Source of the DNA: Vibrio sp. CAU 1672
Lineage (GTDB): Bacteria; Pseudomonadota; Gammaproteobacteria; Enterobacterales; Vibrionaceae
Assembly (NCBI RefSeq): GCF_029223195.1
Contig: NZ_JARHUF010000013.1
Span: 1 to 64,000 of the forward strand
Reading direction: 5' to 3'
Length of the DNA: 64,000 bases
Shown here: positions 1-7,835 of the stretch, one piece after another
How the letters are laid out: each line of letters starts with the position of its first letter
Position numbering within the stretch: the stretch's first letter is position 1
Notes under the pieces: generated by a model
Databases searched by the model: none
What the model saw: the letters and a program-made list of their open reading frames with translations, nothing else
What the model was told of the DNA's origin: nothing
Translations under genes and position numbers: made by a program

Positions 1-927
1 TATCGTCGATGGTATCGGCAAGGAGAAGTTCAGACGGATAAAAGGCCGACCTGTGCAAGGCCAGAGCCTGCTAACAAGCTCTCACAACAAGAGCGTGATG
101 CGATTATCGAGGTGTGTAACCGCTCAGAGTTCGCGAGTTTACCTCCGACTCAAATCGTGCCGACACTGCTTGATAGCGGTGAGTATATCGCCTCAGAGTC
201 GAGCTATTATCGGGTACTGAGTGCACAAGGACAACTTCACAACCGAGGCCGTCAACGGAGTAGAAAAACGCATGCTAAGCCAACGAGTTATACGGCGACA
301 GGTTCGAATCAAGTCTACACATGGGATATCACTTACTTGCCTTCAACGACCCGAGGCCAGCACTATTATCTGTACGTCATAGAAGACATCTACAGCCGAA
401 AAATCGTGGGTTATGAAGTCTATGAATGTGAGTGTGGTGAGTTAGCGTCACAACTCCTGCAACGAACGTTAATGCGAGAGCAGTGCTTCAATCAACCGCT
501 GGTGCTTCACTCAGATAACGGGGCACCGATGAAGTCACTGACGTTCAGAGCGAAGATGGATGAGTTAGGTATTACCTCATCGTATAGTCGTCCAAGAGTC
601 AGTGATGACAATCCGTATGTTGAGTCGTTGTTCCGAACGGTAAAGTACATGCCAAACTGGCCGTCAAAGGGCTTTGAAAATCTGGACGTCAGTCGTAGTT
701 GGGTTGAAGCCTTCGTGCGCTGGTACAACACCGAGCACAAACACAGCAAGCTAAATTATGTCACGCCTTCAGAGCGTCATAATGGAAAAGATGAAGAGAT
801 CTTGAAGCGCCGATCTGAGGTATTACTCGCTGCAAAACAACGAAAACCTGAACGATGGCCTGGTGACATCAGAAACTGTAAACCAGTTGGTGACGTACAC
901 CTAAACCCAGAAAGAGAAGCTGCTTAA
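1..927 (+). CDS. IS3-family transposase OrfB, DDE integrase core (5'-partial)
   Basis: The frame is open from base 1 to the TAA at 925-927; the first residues in the window read YRRWYRQGEVQTDKRP, so the gene starts outside the window. The protein carries an rve/DDE catalytic core: the first Asp in TWDITYL, the second in LHSDNGAP, and the Glu in NPYVESLFRTVKY, with the usual spacing. The C-terminus (RWYNTEHKHSKLNYVTP) is also typical of IS3 OrfB. In this family a -1 frameshift normally fuses OrfA and OrfB; OrfA is not visible here. No internal stop is present, so the element may be active. Confidence 0.93.
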   Translation, partial: YRRWYRQGEVQTDKRPTCARPEPANKLSQQERDAIIEVCNRSEFASLPPTQIVPTLLDSGEYIASESSYYRVLSAQGQLHNRGRQRSRKTHAKPTSYTATGSNQVYTWDITYLPSTTRGQHYYLYVIEDIYSRKIVGYEVYECECGELASQLLQRTLMREQCFNQPLVLHSDNGAPMKSLTFRAKMDELGITSSYSRPRVSDDNPYVESLFRTVKYMPNWPSKGFENLDVSRSWVEAFVRWYNTEHKHSKLNYVTPSERHNGKDEEILKRRSEVLLAAKQRKPERWPGDIRNCKPVGDVHLNPEREAA

Positions 928-966
928 TAAGTAAGCAAATGATGACAACCACCTTGAAAAACGCCG
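1..966 (+). mobile_element. IS3-family insertion sequence, right part (left end outside the window)
   Basis: The element is represented by its transposase orfB, which is open to the left edge, and about 40 bases of 3' non-coding DNA. The right end is placed near 966 because the stretch at 942-966 (tgacaaccaccttgaaaaac and the bases after it) looks like the right terminal inverted repeat of related IS3-type elements. The left end is missing, so the inverted repeat and any target duplication could not be confirmed. The boundary is an estimate from memory of the family. Confidence 0.75.
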
Positions 967-1086
967 GGATTTCGCGGTATTACCGGGGATGAGGTGCAAG
1001 ATTTGCAATACAGCGTCAACCTATAACCAGGTGTTTAGAGAGCGGGCCGTCTGATCCCGGCAAACTGCCTGGTTGATGCTATTTAT

Positions 1087-1422
1087 TTGAAGGTGGTGAT
1101 CGGTGCTGTGCAATCGGCACTGGTATTTCTTTTGTTTGCCCTGGTGAATAAGCCATTGCCCAGGCTTTTTGCTGAGGTTGCCCAGCCTGACTTAAAACAA
1201 TGGGATTTTAGCCAAGCCGTCCACTATCAGCGGATCTGGCATGAAGTATCCATGGTTTGGGTGTTGGGTTACCTAGGCAAAGCTACTGTTTTTATCGCCT
1301 TTCATCCGCTCAATGAATCGGATTTAGCGATATTGACCATCATCCTTGGCTGGCCGCTACATGTCGGTTTGCTTATGTTTTCTGTTCCTTATGTAAACTT
1401 TCGCTTTCAAAAATACATCTAG
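1087..1422 (+). CDS. Small membrane protein of unknown function, possibly truncated at the N-terminus
   Basis: A 111-residue frame beginning at a TTG. It has an N-terminal hydrophobic stretch (roughly residues 3-22), a central one (57-75) and a C-terminal one (80-100), which suggests two or three membrane segments. No convincing ribosome-binding site precedes the TTG, and the frame stays open back to 1039, close to the end of the insertion sequence. The gene may therefore be the surviving 3' part of a longer gene cut by the element. I do not recognise the family. Confidence 0.5.
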   Translation: MKVVIGAVQSALVFLLFALVNKPLPRLFAEVAQPDLKQWDFSQAVHYQRIWHEVSMVWVLGYLGKATVFIAFHPLNESDLAILTIILGWPLHVGLLMFSVPYVNFRFQKYI

Positions 1423-1688
1423 AGTTAATTTTGCATGGCTAAGGCATTTAGCTTCTTTCTTTATTGATGCTTCCTTCCAGGCTTAAAAAAGCCGGGAAGG
1501 TCACCAGTCTTATCAGTCACCCTTTGAGTGTGGCGATATATTCTCACCATATTTGAAGTGCTTCGAAATTCGTTATGGCTCAGGTTGCTATAATTGATTT
1601 TTTATGGTTTGCGACGGAAGACATGTCGGTATGATTGGACGTGCGGGTGATTTTTTATTAGGTCGGGCGTAAAACGTAAGAGGGAAGT

Positions 1689-2267
1689 ATGAAAAGGAAA
1701 ATTCTAGTTATTCTTGGTCACCCCAACCCGGAAAGCTTTTGTGGTGCTTTGGCTCAAGAGTATATCATCGGTGCCAAAATGGCAGGAGCAGAGGTGCGTG
1801 AAATTCGCGTCGGTGAGCTTAATTTTGATCCGGTTCTTTGGCGTGGTTACAGTGAAGTGCAGGAGCTGGAACCTGATTTAGTCGAATGTTGCAAGTTGAT
1901 TCTGTGGGCTGAGCATCTGGTGTTTGTCTATCCCACATGGTGGGGGACCATGCCATCACTAATGAAAGGATTTATCGAAAGAACATTCCTGCCTGAATTT
2001 GCGTTTAAATATCGCGAGAAATCTAAATTTTGGGATAAGTTATTAGCAGGAAGAAGCGCCCAGTTATTAGTGACAATGGATACGCCACCCTGGTATTATC
2101 GTTTGATCTTTCGTAGCCCGGGACACAATGAGATGAAACGATCCATTCTTGGCTATTGTGGTATTAAAGTTAATGCGATTTCGGAATTTTCACCCATCAA
2201 GTATTCAACCGATAAAATGAGGGTTAAGTGGTTAAAAGAAGCCAAAGAGCTTGGCATTAGAGCTTAG
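1689..2267 (+). CDS. NAD(P)H dehydrogenase (quinone)/flavodoxin-like fold oxidoreductase
   Basis: A 192-residue protein with the Flavodoxin_2 fold of the MdaB/KefF/NQO group. The N-terminus KRKILVILGHPNPESF is the phosphate-binding loop region that holds FMN or FAD, and VFVYPTWWGTMPSLMKGFIE is the characteristic central motif. Family members carry out two-electron reduction of quinones or serve as ancillary subunits of potassium efflux systems; no Kef gene is nearby, so a free-standing quinone or azo reductase is the simpler reading. The start is supported by gaggg about 6 bases upstream of the ATG. The substrate cannot be told from sequence. Confidence 0.85.
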   Translation: MKRKILVILGHPNPESFCGALAQEYIIGAKMAGAEVREIRVGELNFDPVLWRGYSEVQELEPDLVECCKLILWAEHLVFVYPTWWGTMPSLMKGFIERTFLPEFAFKYREKSKFWDKLLAGRSAQLLVTMDTPPWYYRLIFRSPGHNEMKRSILGYCGIKVNAISEFSPIKYSTDKMRVKWLKEAKELGIRA

Positions 2268-2365
2268 AGGTAATATCAATATCGGATTTGCATTCGCCAG
2301 GATTGCAATACCGTATTCGTTGCTTAAACAAAAAAGTAGTTTTCATTATTAGTAGGTATTGAAAA

Positions 2366-2620
2366 GTGACAGATCTAGTATCATCGATTTTTAGGGTTAT
2401 CGGTCTTGTACTGAAAGTGTTCCTTCAGCTTAAAGTTATTGAGTTAATTGTTTATTCGGTGGGGTTTGCTGTTGCCAAAGCTTTTTCGTTGGGGCGCTTT
2501 CCGACACTGGATATCAGTGAGTCAGAGCGGGTGAAGGTGAACTATATTGGACTGCTGAGCATCACGGTTATATTATTAATGATCGGTGTTATTAATGGAT
2601 TTGTGAATATCTCTTTGTAA
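2366..2620 (+). CDS. Small two-segment membrane protein, unknown function
   Basis: An 84-residue frame from a GTG start. It has hydrophobic stretches near residues 8-38 and 60-82, with a short polar loop (FPTLDISESERVKVN) between them, so an inner-membrane hairpin is likely. The upstream sequence has only a weak ribosome-binding site (aggtattgaaaa). It lies in a series of small co-oriented genes, but a gap of about 100 bases separates it from its upstream neighbour, so an operon is not certain. Family not recognised. Confidence 0.6.
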   Translation: MTDLVSSIFRVIGLVLKVFLQLKVIELIVYSVGFAVAKAFSLGRFPTLDISESERVKVNYIGLLSITVILLMIGVINGFVNISL

Positions 2621-2776
2621 TAGAGAATACGATTATAAAACCGAGTGGTAGCCGTTAATTATGTATTGTATATAATGCGTTAGCGTTGCATTTTATTTCA
2701 GTTCTAATGCTGAGGTGAGAGTTAAATATAGAATACTTTTAGCGTGATGCGGTGTTGGTTTATATTGGAGAAAATA

Positions 2777-3010
2777 ATGTCTCAGAAAAAAGAAGTGCAT
2801 TTTTGTCCTTCTTGTGGTGTGGAAACTCAGCACATCGTTGTCTTAGTAAGAAAACCTACCGGTTTTGAAAATGCGAGTAATCGTAAATTCAAAGAATTTG
2901 TCGCAGGTGCCATCAAAGCTTGGTTCGTGGGGCCGTTTATCGCATCTATGGACGATTTTTCACGTCACCTGATTTGTGAAAACTGCGGTAGAAAATTTAT
3001 AGAAGAATAG
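2777..3010 (+). CDS. Small zinc-ribbon protein
   Basis: A 77-residue protein with two zinc-knuckle pairs, FCPSCG near the N-terminus and ICENCG near the C-terminus, which should bind one zinc ion in a zinc-ribbon fold. The ATG at 2777 is chosen because ggag lies 6 bases upstream; an in-frame ATG at 2744 would add 11 residues without a comparable site. The stop codon lies inside the first copy of an 8-bp tandem repeat. The function of these stand-alone ribbons is unknown. Confidence 0.65.
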   Translation: MSQKKEVHFCPSCGVETQHIVVLVRKPTGFENASNRKFKEFVAGAIKAWFVGPFIASMDDFSRHLICENCGRKFIEE

Positions 3011-3056
3011 AAGAATAGAAGAATAGAAGAATAGAAGAATAGAAGAATAGAAGAAT
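3003..3056. repeat. Tandem 8-bp repeat (AAGAATAG)x6 plus a partial copy
   Basis: Six perfect head-to-tail copies of aagaatag occupy 3003-3050, followed by a partial copy (aagaat). The stop codon of the zinc-ribbon gene (3008-3010) is the tag of the first copy. A change in copy number would therefore lengthen only the 3' untranslated region and not alter the protein. The unit length is not a multiple of three. Confidence 0.97.
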
Positions 3057-3246
3057 TAGTTGCGGAAAACACGGGAAGTGAACTCCGTTGCCCTGCATTA
3101 GATCAAATCAGTGGCTCCCTGCATAATTAGTTGGCTGGACAAAAAATCATCCTGAAGTGCAGATACTGCAGCCGTACAGCGCTATATCACAAACTGTGCC
3201 GGCGCGATTGGCGATACGTGGCAATCTCTTACATGGCTGCGTATAG

Positions 3247-3310
3247 TAAGCTAATAAGCTAATAAGCTAATAAGCTAATAAGCTAATAAGCTAATAAGCT
3301 AATAAGCTAT
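3247..3310. repeat. Tandem 8-bp repeat (TAAGCTAA)x7 plus one copy with a single change
   Basis: Seven perfect copies of taagctaa followed by taagctat fill exactly 64 bases. The array ends 58 bases upstream of the start codon of the PH-domain gene, in the region where its promoter or leader would lie. Each unit contains agct, so the array can pair with itself. Copy-number change here would alter spacing between upstream and downstream promoter elements. Confidence 0.97.
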
Positions 3311-3368
3311 ATCGGTCATTTGCCTGCCGGGCGTGGTATCGAACTATCCAGTGAATCAGGAGACAACT

Positions 3369-3746
3369 ATGATAGATTTTGAAAATTCATCGGTTTTTAA
3401 GCTGAAACCAATTGATGAATCGAAAGTGAAGGACGATTTTTACAAGTTCCTGATAAGTGGTGAGGAGATCATTGCGGCTTTTAAAAGTGTTCGCGATCAG
3501 GTCGTATTTACCAATAAACGGGTCATCTCGGCCAACGTACAGGGCATTACCGGCTCAAAAGTGGATTATACCTCGTTGCCTTTCAGTAAAATCAGTGCGT
3601 TTTCGGTAGAAACATCCGGCACATTCGATCTGGATTGCGAAATTGAGCTGTTCCTCAGTGGGGTTGGCAGAGTTCGGTTTGAGATAAAAGGTTCATTCGA
3701 TCTGGTCTCTTTTAATCGTCATATCAGTGAGCATGTGTTGGCTTAG
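3369..3746 (+). CDS. PH-domain-like protein (bacterial Pleckstrin homology family)
   Basis: A 125-residue protein. The ATG at 3369 is preceded by caggag at good spacing, whereas the in-frame GTG at 3333 (12 residues longer) has none, so the shorter form is preferred. The pattern GEEIIAAFKSVRDQVVFTNKRVI followed by SLPFSKISAFSVE matches bacterial PH domains (bPH_1 type), which form a small beta-barrel with a C-terminal helix. There is no signal peptide or membrane segment, so it is probably cytoplasmic. The role of these proteins is mostly unknown. Confidence 0.75.
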   Translation: MIDFENSSVFKLKPIDESKVKDDFYKFLISGEEIIAAFKSVRDQVVFTNKRVISANVQGITGSKVDYTSLPFSKISAFSVETSGTFDLDCEIELFLSGVGRVRFEIKGSFDLVSFNRHISEHVLA

Positions 3747-3988
3747 GCAGCTGCCGGGCCTGATTGGGCAGTGCGATCTTTCCGTTGTTGGGATTGGTAT
3801 GCTGACGATGCGAGCGTGACTGTTTAATGTTGCGTTAGCGGTTGTGTTGTATCACTTGATGGGCAGTGAAAATGTGGTTCTCCACGGGCTAAGGGCTGTG
3901 TAGAGGGTACGTTGAATGTCCTCCTCTCGCATCGGGCGTTAAGACCGATTACTATATAGATTAAATTCACTAGAAGAAGTTAACATCT

Positions 3989-4330
3989 ATGTCATTTCCT
4001 CCTTGTCCTCATTGCCAGTCGGAATTTGTATACCAAGACCAAAACCACCTCGTCTGTCCGGAGTGTGGCCATGAGTGGAACCCCTTAGAGGCCAGCCATG
4101 ACGAACAAGCGTTAGCAATTAAGGATGCCAACGGAACTCTGCTGCAGGAAGGTGACAAAGTAACCTTAGCCAAAGACCTTAAAGTGAAAGGCAGTTCTTT
4201 GGTACTCAAAATCGGTACCAAAGCCGTGATTCGCCGGATCGTAGAAGGTAAGGATCACCAACTCGACTGTAAAGTCGAAGGGGCTGGTGAAATGATGGTC
4301 ACGGCCAAGTTCGTGAAAAAAGCCAGTTAA
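3989..4330 (+). CDS. yjdM: PhnA/YjdM family zinc-ribbon protein
   Basis: A 113-residue protein with the N-terminal zinc ribbon CPHCQSEF...CPECGHEW and the C-terminal SH3-like PhnA domain (GDKVTLAKDLKVKGSS, then FVKKAS at the end). Length and domain order match E. coli YjdM, formerly PhnA, which was named from its position near the phosphonate operon. It is not a phosphonoacetate hydrolase, and its role is uncertain. No other phosphonate genes are nearby. The start ATG has a modest agaag upstream. Confidence 0.9.
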   Translation: MSFPPCPHCQSEFVYQDQNHLVCPECGHEWNPLEASHDEQALAIKDANGTLLQEGDKVTLAKDLKVKGSSLVLKIGTKAVIRRIVEGKDHQLDCKVEGAGEMMVTAKFVKKAS

Positions 4331-4410
4331 AACTGTTCATGAACGGTTAGGCAGGCGCGAAGCCTCGCCTGTCGGGCAAATGTTATTGATCAAGAAACAG
4401 GGAAGTTTGA

Positions 4411-4764
4411 GTGACCAAGGTTGTGCGGTTTATCGTTATTAGTAATGCCATTGCGCTGATGGTGGTGGTGCTGGTTGAGCGTGTTACCGCGTTTTTTGGC
4501 ATCAGGTTTTGGTCTGATTACGCATTTTATGTCCTTATTGCTATGTGGGGCATGGCTGCGCTGCTGTTTATGTATCCACCCTTGGGCGGGATGACCCCAT
4601 CCGATGCGCGTGCTGACAGGGTGGCTGATTCTATGGTCGAACGCCATGCTGCCGATGACATTGATGATGAACGTTTTTCTGCCAACACACTGTTATGCTT
4701 GAAATTATTTGCAGCGGGGGTACCCGCGTTTGTCATTTGTATGCTTGCCAGTTTTGTTGGCTAA
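4411..4764 (+). CDS. Small membrane protein of unknown function
   Basis: A 117-residue frame from a GTG start with ggga upstream. Hydrophobic segments lie near residues 5-27, 36-58 and 92-116, and an acidic loop around residues 62-88 separates the last two. This predicts three membrane spans. I do not recognise the family. It is co-oriented with the flanking small genes and separated from them by 80-160 bases. Confidence 0.6.
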   Translation: MTKVVRFIVISNAIALMVVVLVERVTAFFGIRFWSDYAFYVLIAMWGMAALLFMYPPLGGMTPSDARADRVADSMVERHAADDIDDERFSANTLLCLKLFAAGVPAFVICMLASFVG

Positions 4765-4921
4765 CTAATCATTGGGCACAGAGTTGTCACACTTGGCTGT
4801 CTGAACCGGCAGCGCGTTTGGAAGTTAAGCGGGTGGCATAACAAACTGGGTGATCATAATTCGCCCGGCTGAGCCGCGTACTTTGTGGCCACTCGAAGCA
4901 CTTAACACCAAGAGGACGAAG

Positions 4922-5398
4922 ATGGAACTTGTACCGTTTGAGCGTTCAGATTACCAGTTGCTGGTGACATGGATTGACAGTGAGCAACTGAATTATCAGT
5001 GGGGCGGGCCAGCCTACACGTACCCTTTAACGCAGGCCAAAATAGCGCGGCATTGTGCTAACCCGGATATTTCCCCTTATCTTTTCCGTATCCGTGATGA
5101 ACGTGCCGGTTTTGTGGAACTGCGTAAAATGTCAGCGGGCTGCTATCGCATTTGCCGCGTATTCATCGCCGACCCGTATCGTGGACGTGGACACGCGAAG
5201 CAGATGCTGACGAGGCTGATTGAGAAAGTACAAGCGGAGTTTGATTGTCAGCGGCTGAGTTTAAGCGTCTTTGAACACAATCAGGCGGCACTGAGCTGCT
5301 ATGTGTCGCTGGGTTTTGAGGTGGTGTCTACCAGCCGGGGGCAAGAGCCGGTGTGTGGGAGGATCTGGAATTCAATAGAAATGGAAAAAACGCTCTGA
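4922..5398 (+). CDS. GNAT-family N-acetyltransferase
   Basis: A 158-residue protein when started at the ATG at 4922, which has gagga upstream. An upstream in-frame start at 4850 would add 24 residues that do not look like GNAT sequence. The acetyl-CoA loop is DPYRGRGHAKQML, and the C-terminal part (SLSVFEHNQAALSCYVSLGFEVV) is the typical GNAT beta6-beta7 region. The acceptor substrate is unknown; RimJ/RimL-like or small-molecule acetylation are both possible. Its stop codon lies one base before the ATG at 5400. Confidence 0.88.
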   Translation: MELVPFERSDYQLLVTWIDSEQLNYQWGGPAYTYPLTQAKIARHCANPDISPYLFRIRDERAGFVELRKMSAGCYRICRVFIADPYRGRGHAKQMLTRLIEKVQAEFDCQRLSLSVFEHNQAALSCYVSLGFEVVSTSRGQEPVCGRIWNSIEMEKTL

Positions 5399-5468
5399 CA
5401 TGGCGCTTAAGAATGCATTTATAGGCTTTAATGTATATGGGGCATTTAAAAAAACTAAGGTGACGCTA

Positions 5469-5879
5469 ATGTTAAGAGAACTAAACCATCGCCTGGCGAA
5501 TGTGGCTGAAAGTATGGCGGAATTTGACAGTCAAATTGGCCAGTACCTGGAACGAAACGACTGCTCGTGCCAGGTTACCCAGCAAAACGTTTATTTAGAA
5601 TACCAACATGATCTGACCTTTGAGCAGGCATCAGAGCAGGCGCAGACATTGCTGAAAATTCTTGATATTCCATATGGCGACAGCAGTGGTGGAGGTAAAT
5701 CTAGAAACCTGCTGGCAGATATCGCCGGTAAGGAGCACAGGACAAAACTGCACTTTGACTTGTCATGCGGTGATGAGAGTGATTTGTTGCTGCAGTACCT
5801 CTGTTCTCAGCTACTGAAGTATTTCCAGCAACTCGAAACGCGCCTTGCTACCGACAGTACCTGCAGTCAGGCGAGCTAG
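5469..5879 (+). CDS. Hypothetical protein of about 136 residues
   Basis: The frame is open from 5400, but the ATG at 5469 has aaggtg 7 bases upstream, while the ATG at 5400 has no recognisable ribosome-binding site. The predicted protein (starting MLRELNHRLANVAESMAEFD) is soluble and mixed alpha/beta, without signal peptide or membrane segment. A glycine-serine turn (GDSSGGGKSR) lies mid-protein; it is not a complete P-loop. It follows the GNAT gene closely and may be co-transcribed. No family recognised. Confidence 0.55.
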   Translation: MLRELNHRLANVAESMAEFDSQIGQYLERNDCSCQVTQQNVYLEYQHDLTFEQASEQAQTLLKILDIPYGDSSGGGKSRNLLADIAGKEHRTKLHFDLSCGDESDLLLQYLCSQLLKYFQQLETRLATDSTCSQAS

Positions 5880-5963
5880 TCGTCAGGCGATTAAGCCTTT
5901 TATTGACAGGTTTGAACAGATTCGCCACTTGCGGCATTAGTATACGAATCGAAATTAGCTAAG

Positions 5964-6000
5964 ACAACCCGTTACACTGTTGCCACTTGTAACGGGTTGT
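5964..6000. terminator. Bidirectional intrinsic terminator
   Basis: A perfect 12-bp stem, acaacccgttac paired with gtaacgggttgt, closes a 13-base loop between two convergent genes. T-rich sequence follows on the plus side. It probably ends both the plus-strand accessory genes and the minus-strand TRAP operon. Confidence 0.75.
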
Positions 6001-6004
6001 TTGG

Positions 6005-7300
6005 TTATAGCATGCTCGGTAACCATAAAGACAGCGGTGGGATCAGAAGCAGTAGCAGCAGTCGTACAATGTCGGCGCACCAATAAGGGGTGACGCCTTT
6101 GAATATTGCGCTGGTTTTAATGTCTTTCACCACACTGCTGAGGACGAAGATATTCAGGCCGACCGGCGGGGTGATCAGGCTGATCTCGGTCACGACCACT
6201 ACGACAATGCCAAACCAGACCAGGTCAAACCCCAGGCTGGCAACCAACGGGTAGAAAACCGGAACGGTTAACAACAGCATCGACAGGCTCTCAAATACCG
6301 TGCCGAGCAGGATGTAAATCCCCATGATCGCCAGGATGACGTAAATCGGCTCGGCGCCAAAAGAGGTCATCCAGGTGACCAGTTCATTAGGTAAACCAGT
6401 GCGGTTAACAAAGTTGGAATAGATGAGGGCGCCGATAACCACCCCGAACAGCATGGTTGACGTTCTGGCAGTATCGACCAGGATATCTTTCAATATCGCC
6501 AGAGTCAGCGAACGGCGATAAAGGGCGATGGCAAATGCGCCCCCGGCACCAATCCCGGCGGCTTCAGTCGGGGTAAATACACCCAGATAAATGCCGCCCA
6601 TGACCAGGCTGAACAGGCCAAGGATACCAGAGACTGACTTTAAGGCTGCTTTTTTGTCCTGTCTGGACATCTTTTCGCCCTTGGGACCGGCACTGGGATC
6701 GCGCCAGACCACATATCTGGTTGCCAACAGGTACATAAAGATCCCCAGTATTCCGGGAATGAAACCAGCCGCAAACAGATCGCGGATACTCTGTTCGGTC
6801 AGGACGCCGTAGATGATCAGGATGACGCTCGGTGGAATGAGGATCCCCAATGTGCCACCGGCAGCAATCGAAGCGGCGGCCAGACCATCGGAATAGCCGT
6901 ATTTTCTCATGGAAGGCATCGCGACTTTCGCCATGGTCGCTGATGTCGCCAGGCTGGAGCCGGAAATTGCAGAGAAGCCGCCGCAGGCAGCGACTGTCGC
7001 CATCGCTAATCCACCGCGATAGTGACCCAAAAAGGCATAGCAGGCCCGGTACAGCTCCTGGGACATACCGGCGCGGGTGATCAGGTTGCCCATCAGGATA
7101 AACATCGGGATCACCGACAAGCCGTAATCCTGAGCGGTATCGATCAGGCGCTTGGCACTGACGGTTAATGCGCCGTTAAAGTTCCAGTCGCCCAATGCCG
7201 CATAGCCAACAAACCCCACCACACCCATAGCAAAGGCGATAGGCATTCTCAGCAGTATTAATATCATCAGTACCGCAAAACCGATTAAGGCAATAGTCAT
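6005..7300 (-). CDS. dctM: TRAP transporter large permease subunit, DctM family
   Basis: A 431-residue very hydrophobic protein of the size and pattern of DctM, with about 12 membrane segments starting IALIGFAVLMILILLRMPIA. GGTLGILIPPSVILIIYG and TPPVGLNIFVLSSV are hallmark DctM segments. It is the channel-forming subunit that couples substrate entry to the sodium gradient. It is the last gene of a dctP-dctQ-dctM operon, and the gap to dctQ is a single base. The neighbouring phenylacetate genes suggest an aromatic or other organic acid as substrate. Confidence 0.95.
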   Translation of the reverse strand: MTIALIGFAVLMILILLRMPIAFAMGVVGFVGYAALGDWNFNGALTVSAKRLIDTAQDYGLSVIPMFILMGNLITRAGMSQELYRACYAFLGHYRGGLAMATVAACGGFSAISGSSLATSATMAKVAMPSMRKYGYSDGLAAASIAAGGTLGILIPPSVILIIYGVLTEQSIRDLFAAGFIPGILGIFMYLLATRYVVWRDPSAGPKGEKMSRQDKKAALKSVSGILGLFSLVMGGIYLGVFTPTEAAGIGAGGAFAIALYRRSLTLAILKDILVDTARTSTMLFGVVIGALIYSNFVNRTGLPNELVTWMTSFGAEPIYVILAIMGIYILLGTVFESLSMLLLTVPVFYPLVASLGFDLVWFGIVVVVVTEISLITPPVGLNIFVLSSVVKDIKTSAIFKGVTPYWCADIVRLLLLLLIPPLSLWLPSML

Positions 7301-7301
7301 A

Positions 7302-7826
7302 TCAATCCCTCTGATTCAAATACTCTTTGTTAAAGATTCGTGTGACGACCAAAACAACGGAAGTGATCGCGGTAAGCCAGCATGATATCGCCAGAAAAGA
7401 GACAAAATAGTGGGTCGGGATCTCAAGGTACTCCGTCATTTCATCATACATCAGCGCCCGCCCGGCCAACTCCCACACCTTGAAACCGATCACCGCTAAA
7501 CTGGCCGCCACAACAAGGTCAAAGCCCATATCACGGATGTTTTTGATGTTCTTGGGAATGATGCTGTCGGTCAGGTCAACGCTGATGTGTTCTTTACGCC
7601 AGGTTACCAACGGCATGGTTGAAAAAATCAGAGCCCCCAGAAGGAGCTCTGTCAGTTCAACACTGCCGGTTACAGGCATTTCAAACAGGTAGCGGCCTAC
7701 CACGTCTATGCAGGTAAGAAGCATCATGGCGAACAGGATCACGCACGCACACAGTTTTAAAAACTTGTCCAGAAGCTGGGCGCCGGACTCCCAGCTTCGG
7801 GTAAACCAGAACAGTGAACTTTTCAT
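7302..7826 (-). CDS. dctQ: TRAP transporter small permease subunit, DctQ family
   Basis: About 174 residues with four predicted membrane helices. The conserved DctQ features are visible: DVVGRYLFEMPVTGSVELTE in the first half and LGALIFSTMPLVTWRKEHIS after it. The chosen ATG (reading down from 7826) sits 6 bases after agga in the dctP/dctQ junction; an ATG at 7829 and a TTG at 7832 are also in frame but too close to that site. DctQ packs against DctM and is needed for transport. It lies a few bases from both flanking genes, consistent with one mRNA. Confidence 0.92.
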   Translation of the reverse strand: MKSSLFWFTRSWESGAQLLDKFLKLCACVILFAMMLLTCIDVVGRYLFEMPVTGSVELTELLLGALIFSTMPLVTWRKEHISVDLTDSIIPKNIKNIRDMGFDLVVAASLAVIGFKVWELAGRALMYDEMTEYLEIPTHYFVSFLAISCWLTAITSVVLVVTRIFNKEYLNQRD

Positions 7827-7835
7827 CATCAATCC

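Noticed and set aside
507-749. Minus-strand ORF inside the transposase
   Set aside because: Antisense shadow of the DDE domain with no start signal.
1473-1500. Terminator after the 111-residue membrane-protein gene
   Set aside because: There is a 12-bp stem with one mismatch but no T-run follows on either strand, so it is too weak to list.
3001-3310. CRISPR array
   Set aside because: The repeats are 8 bp and directly adjacent without spacers; no cas gene is nearby.
1087-5879. Superintegron cassette array (series of small co-oriented unrelated genes)
   Set aside because: The layout looks similar and isolated GTTRRRY words occur (for example near 4341 and 4826), but no paired attC sites with complementary arms were found in the gaps, and the gaps differ from each other.
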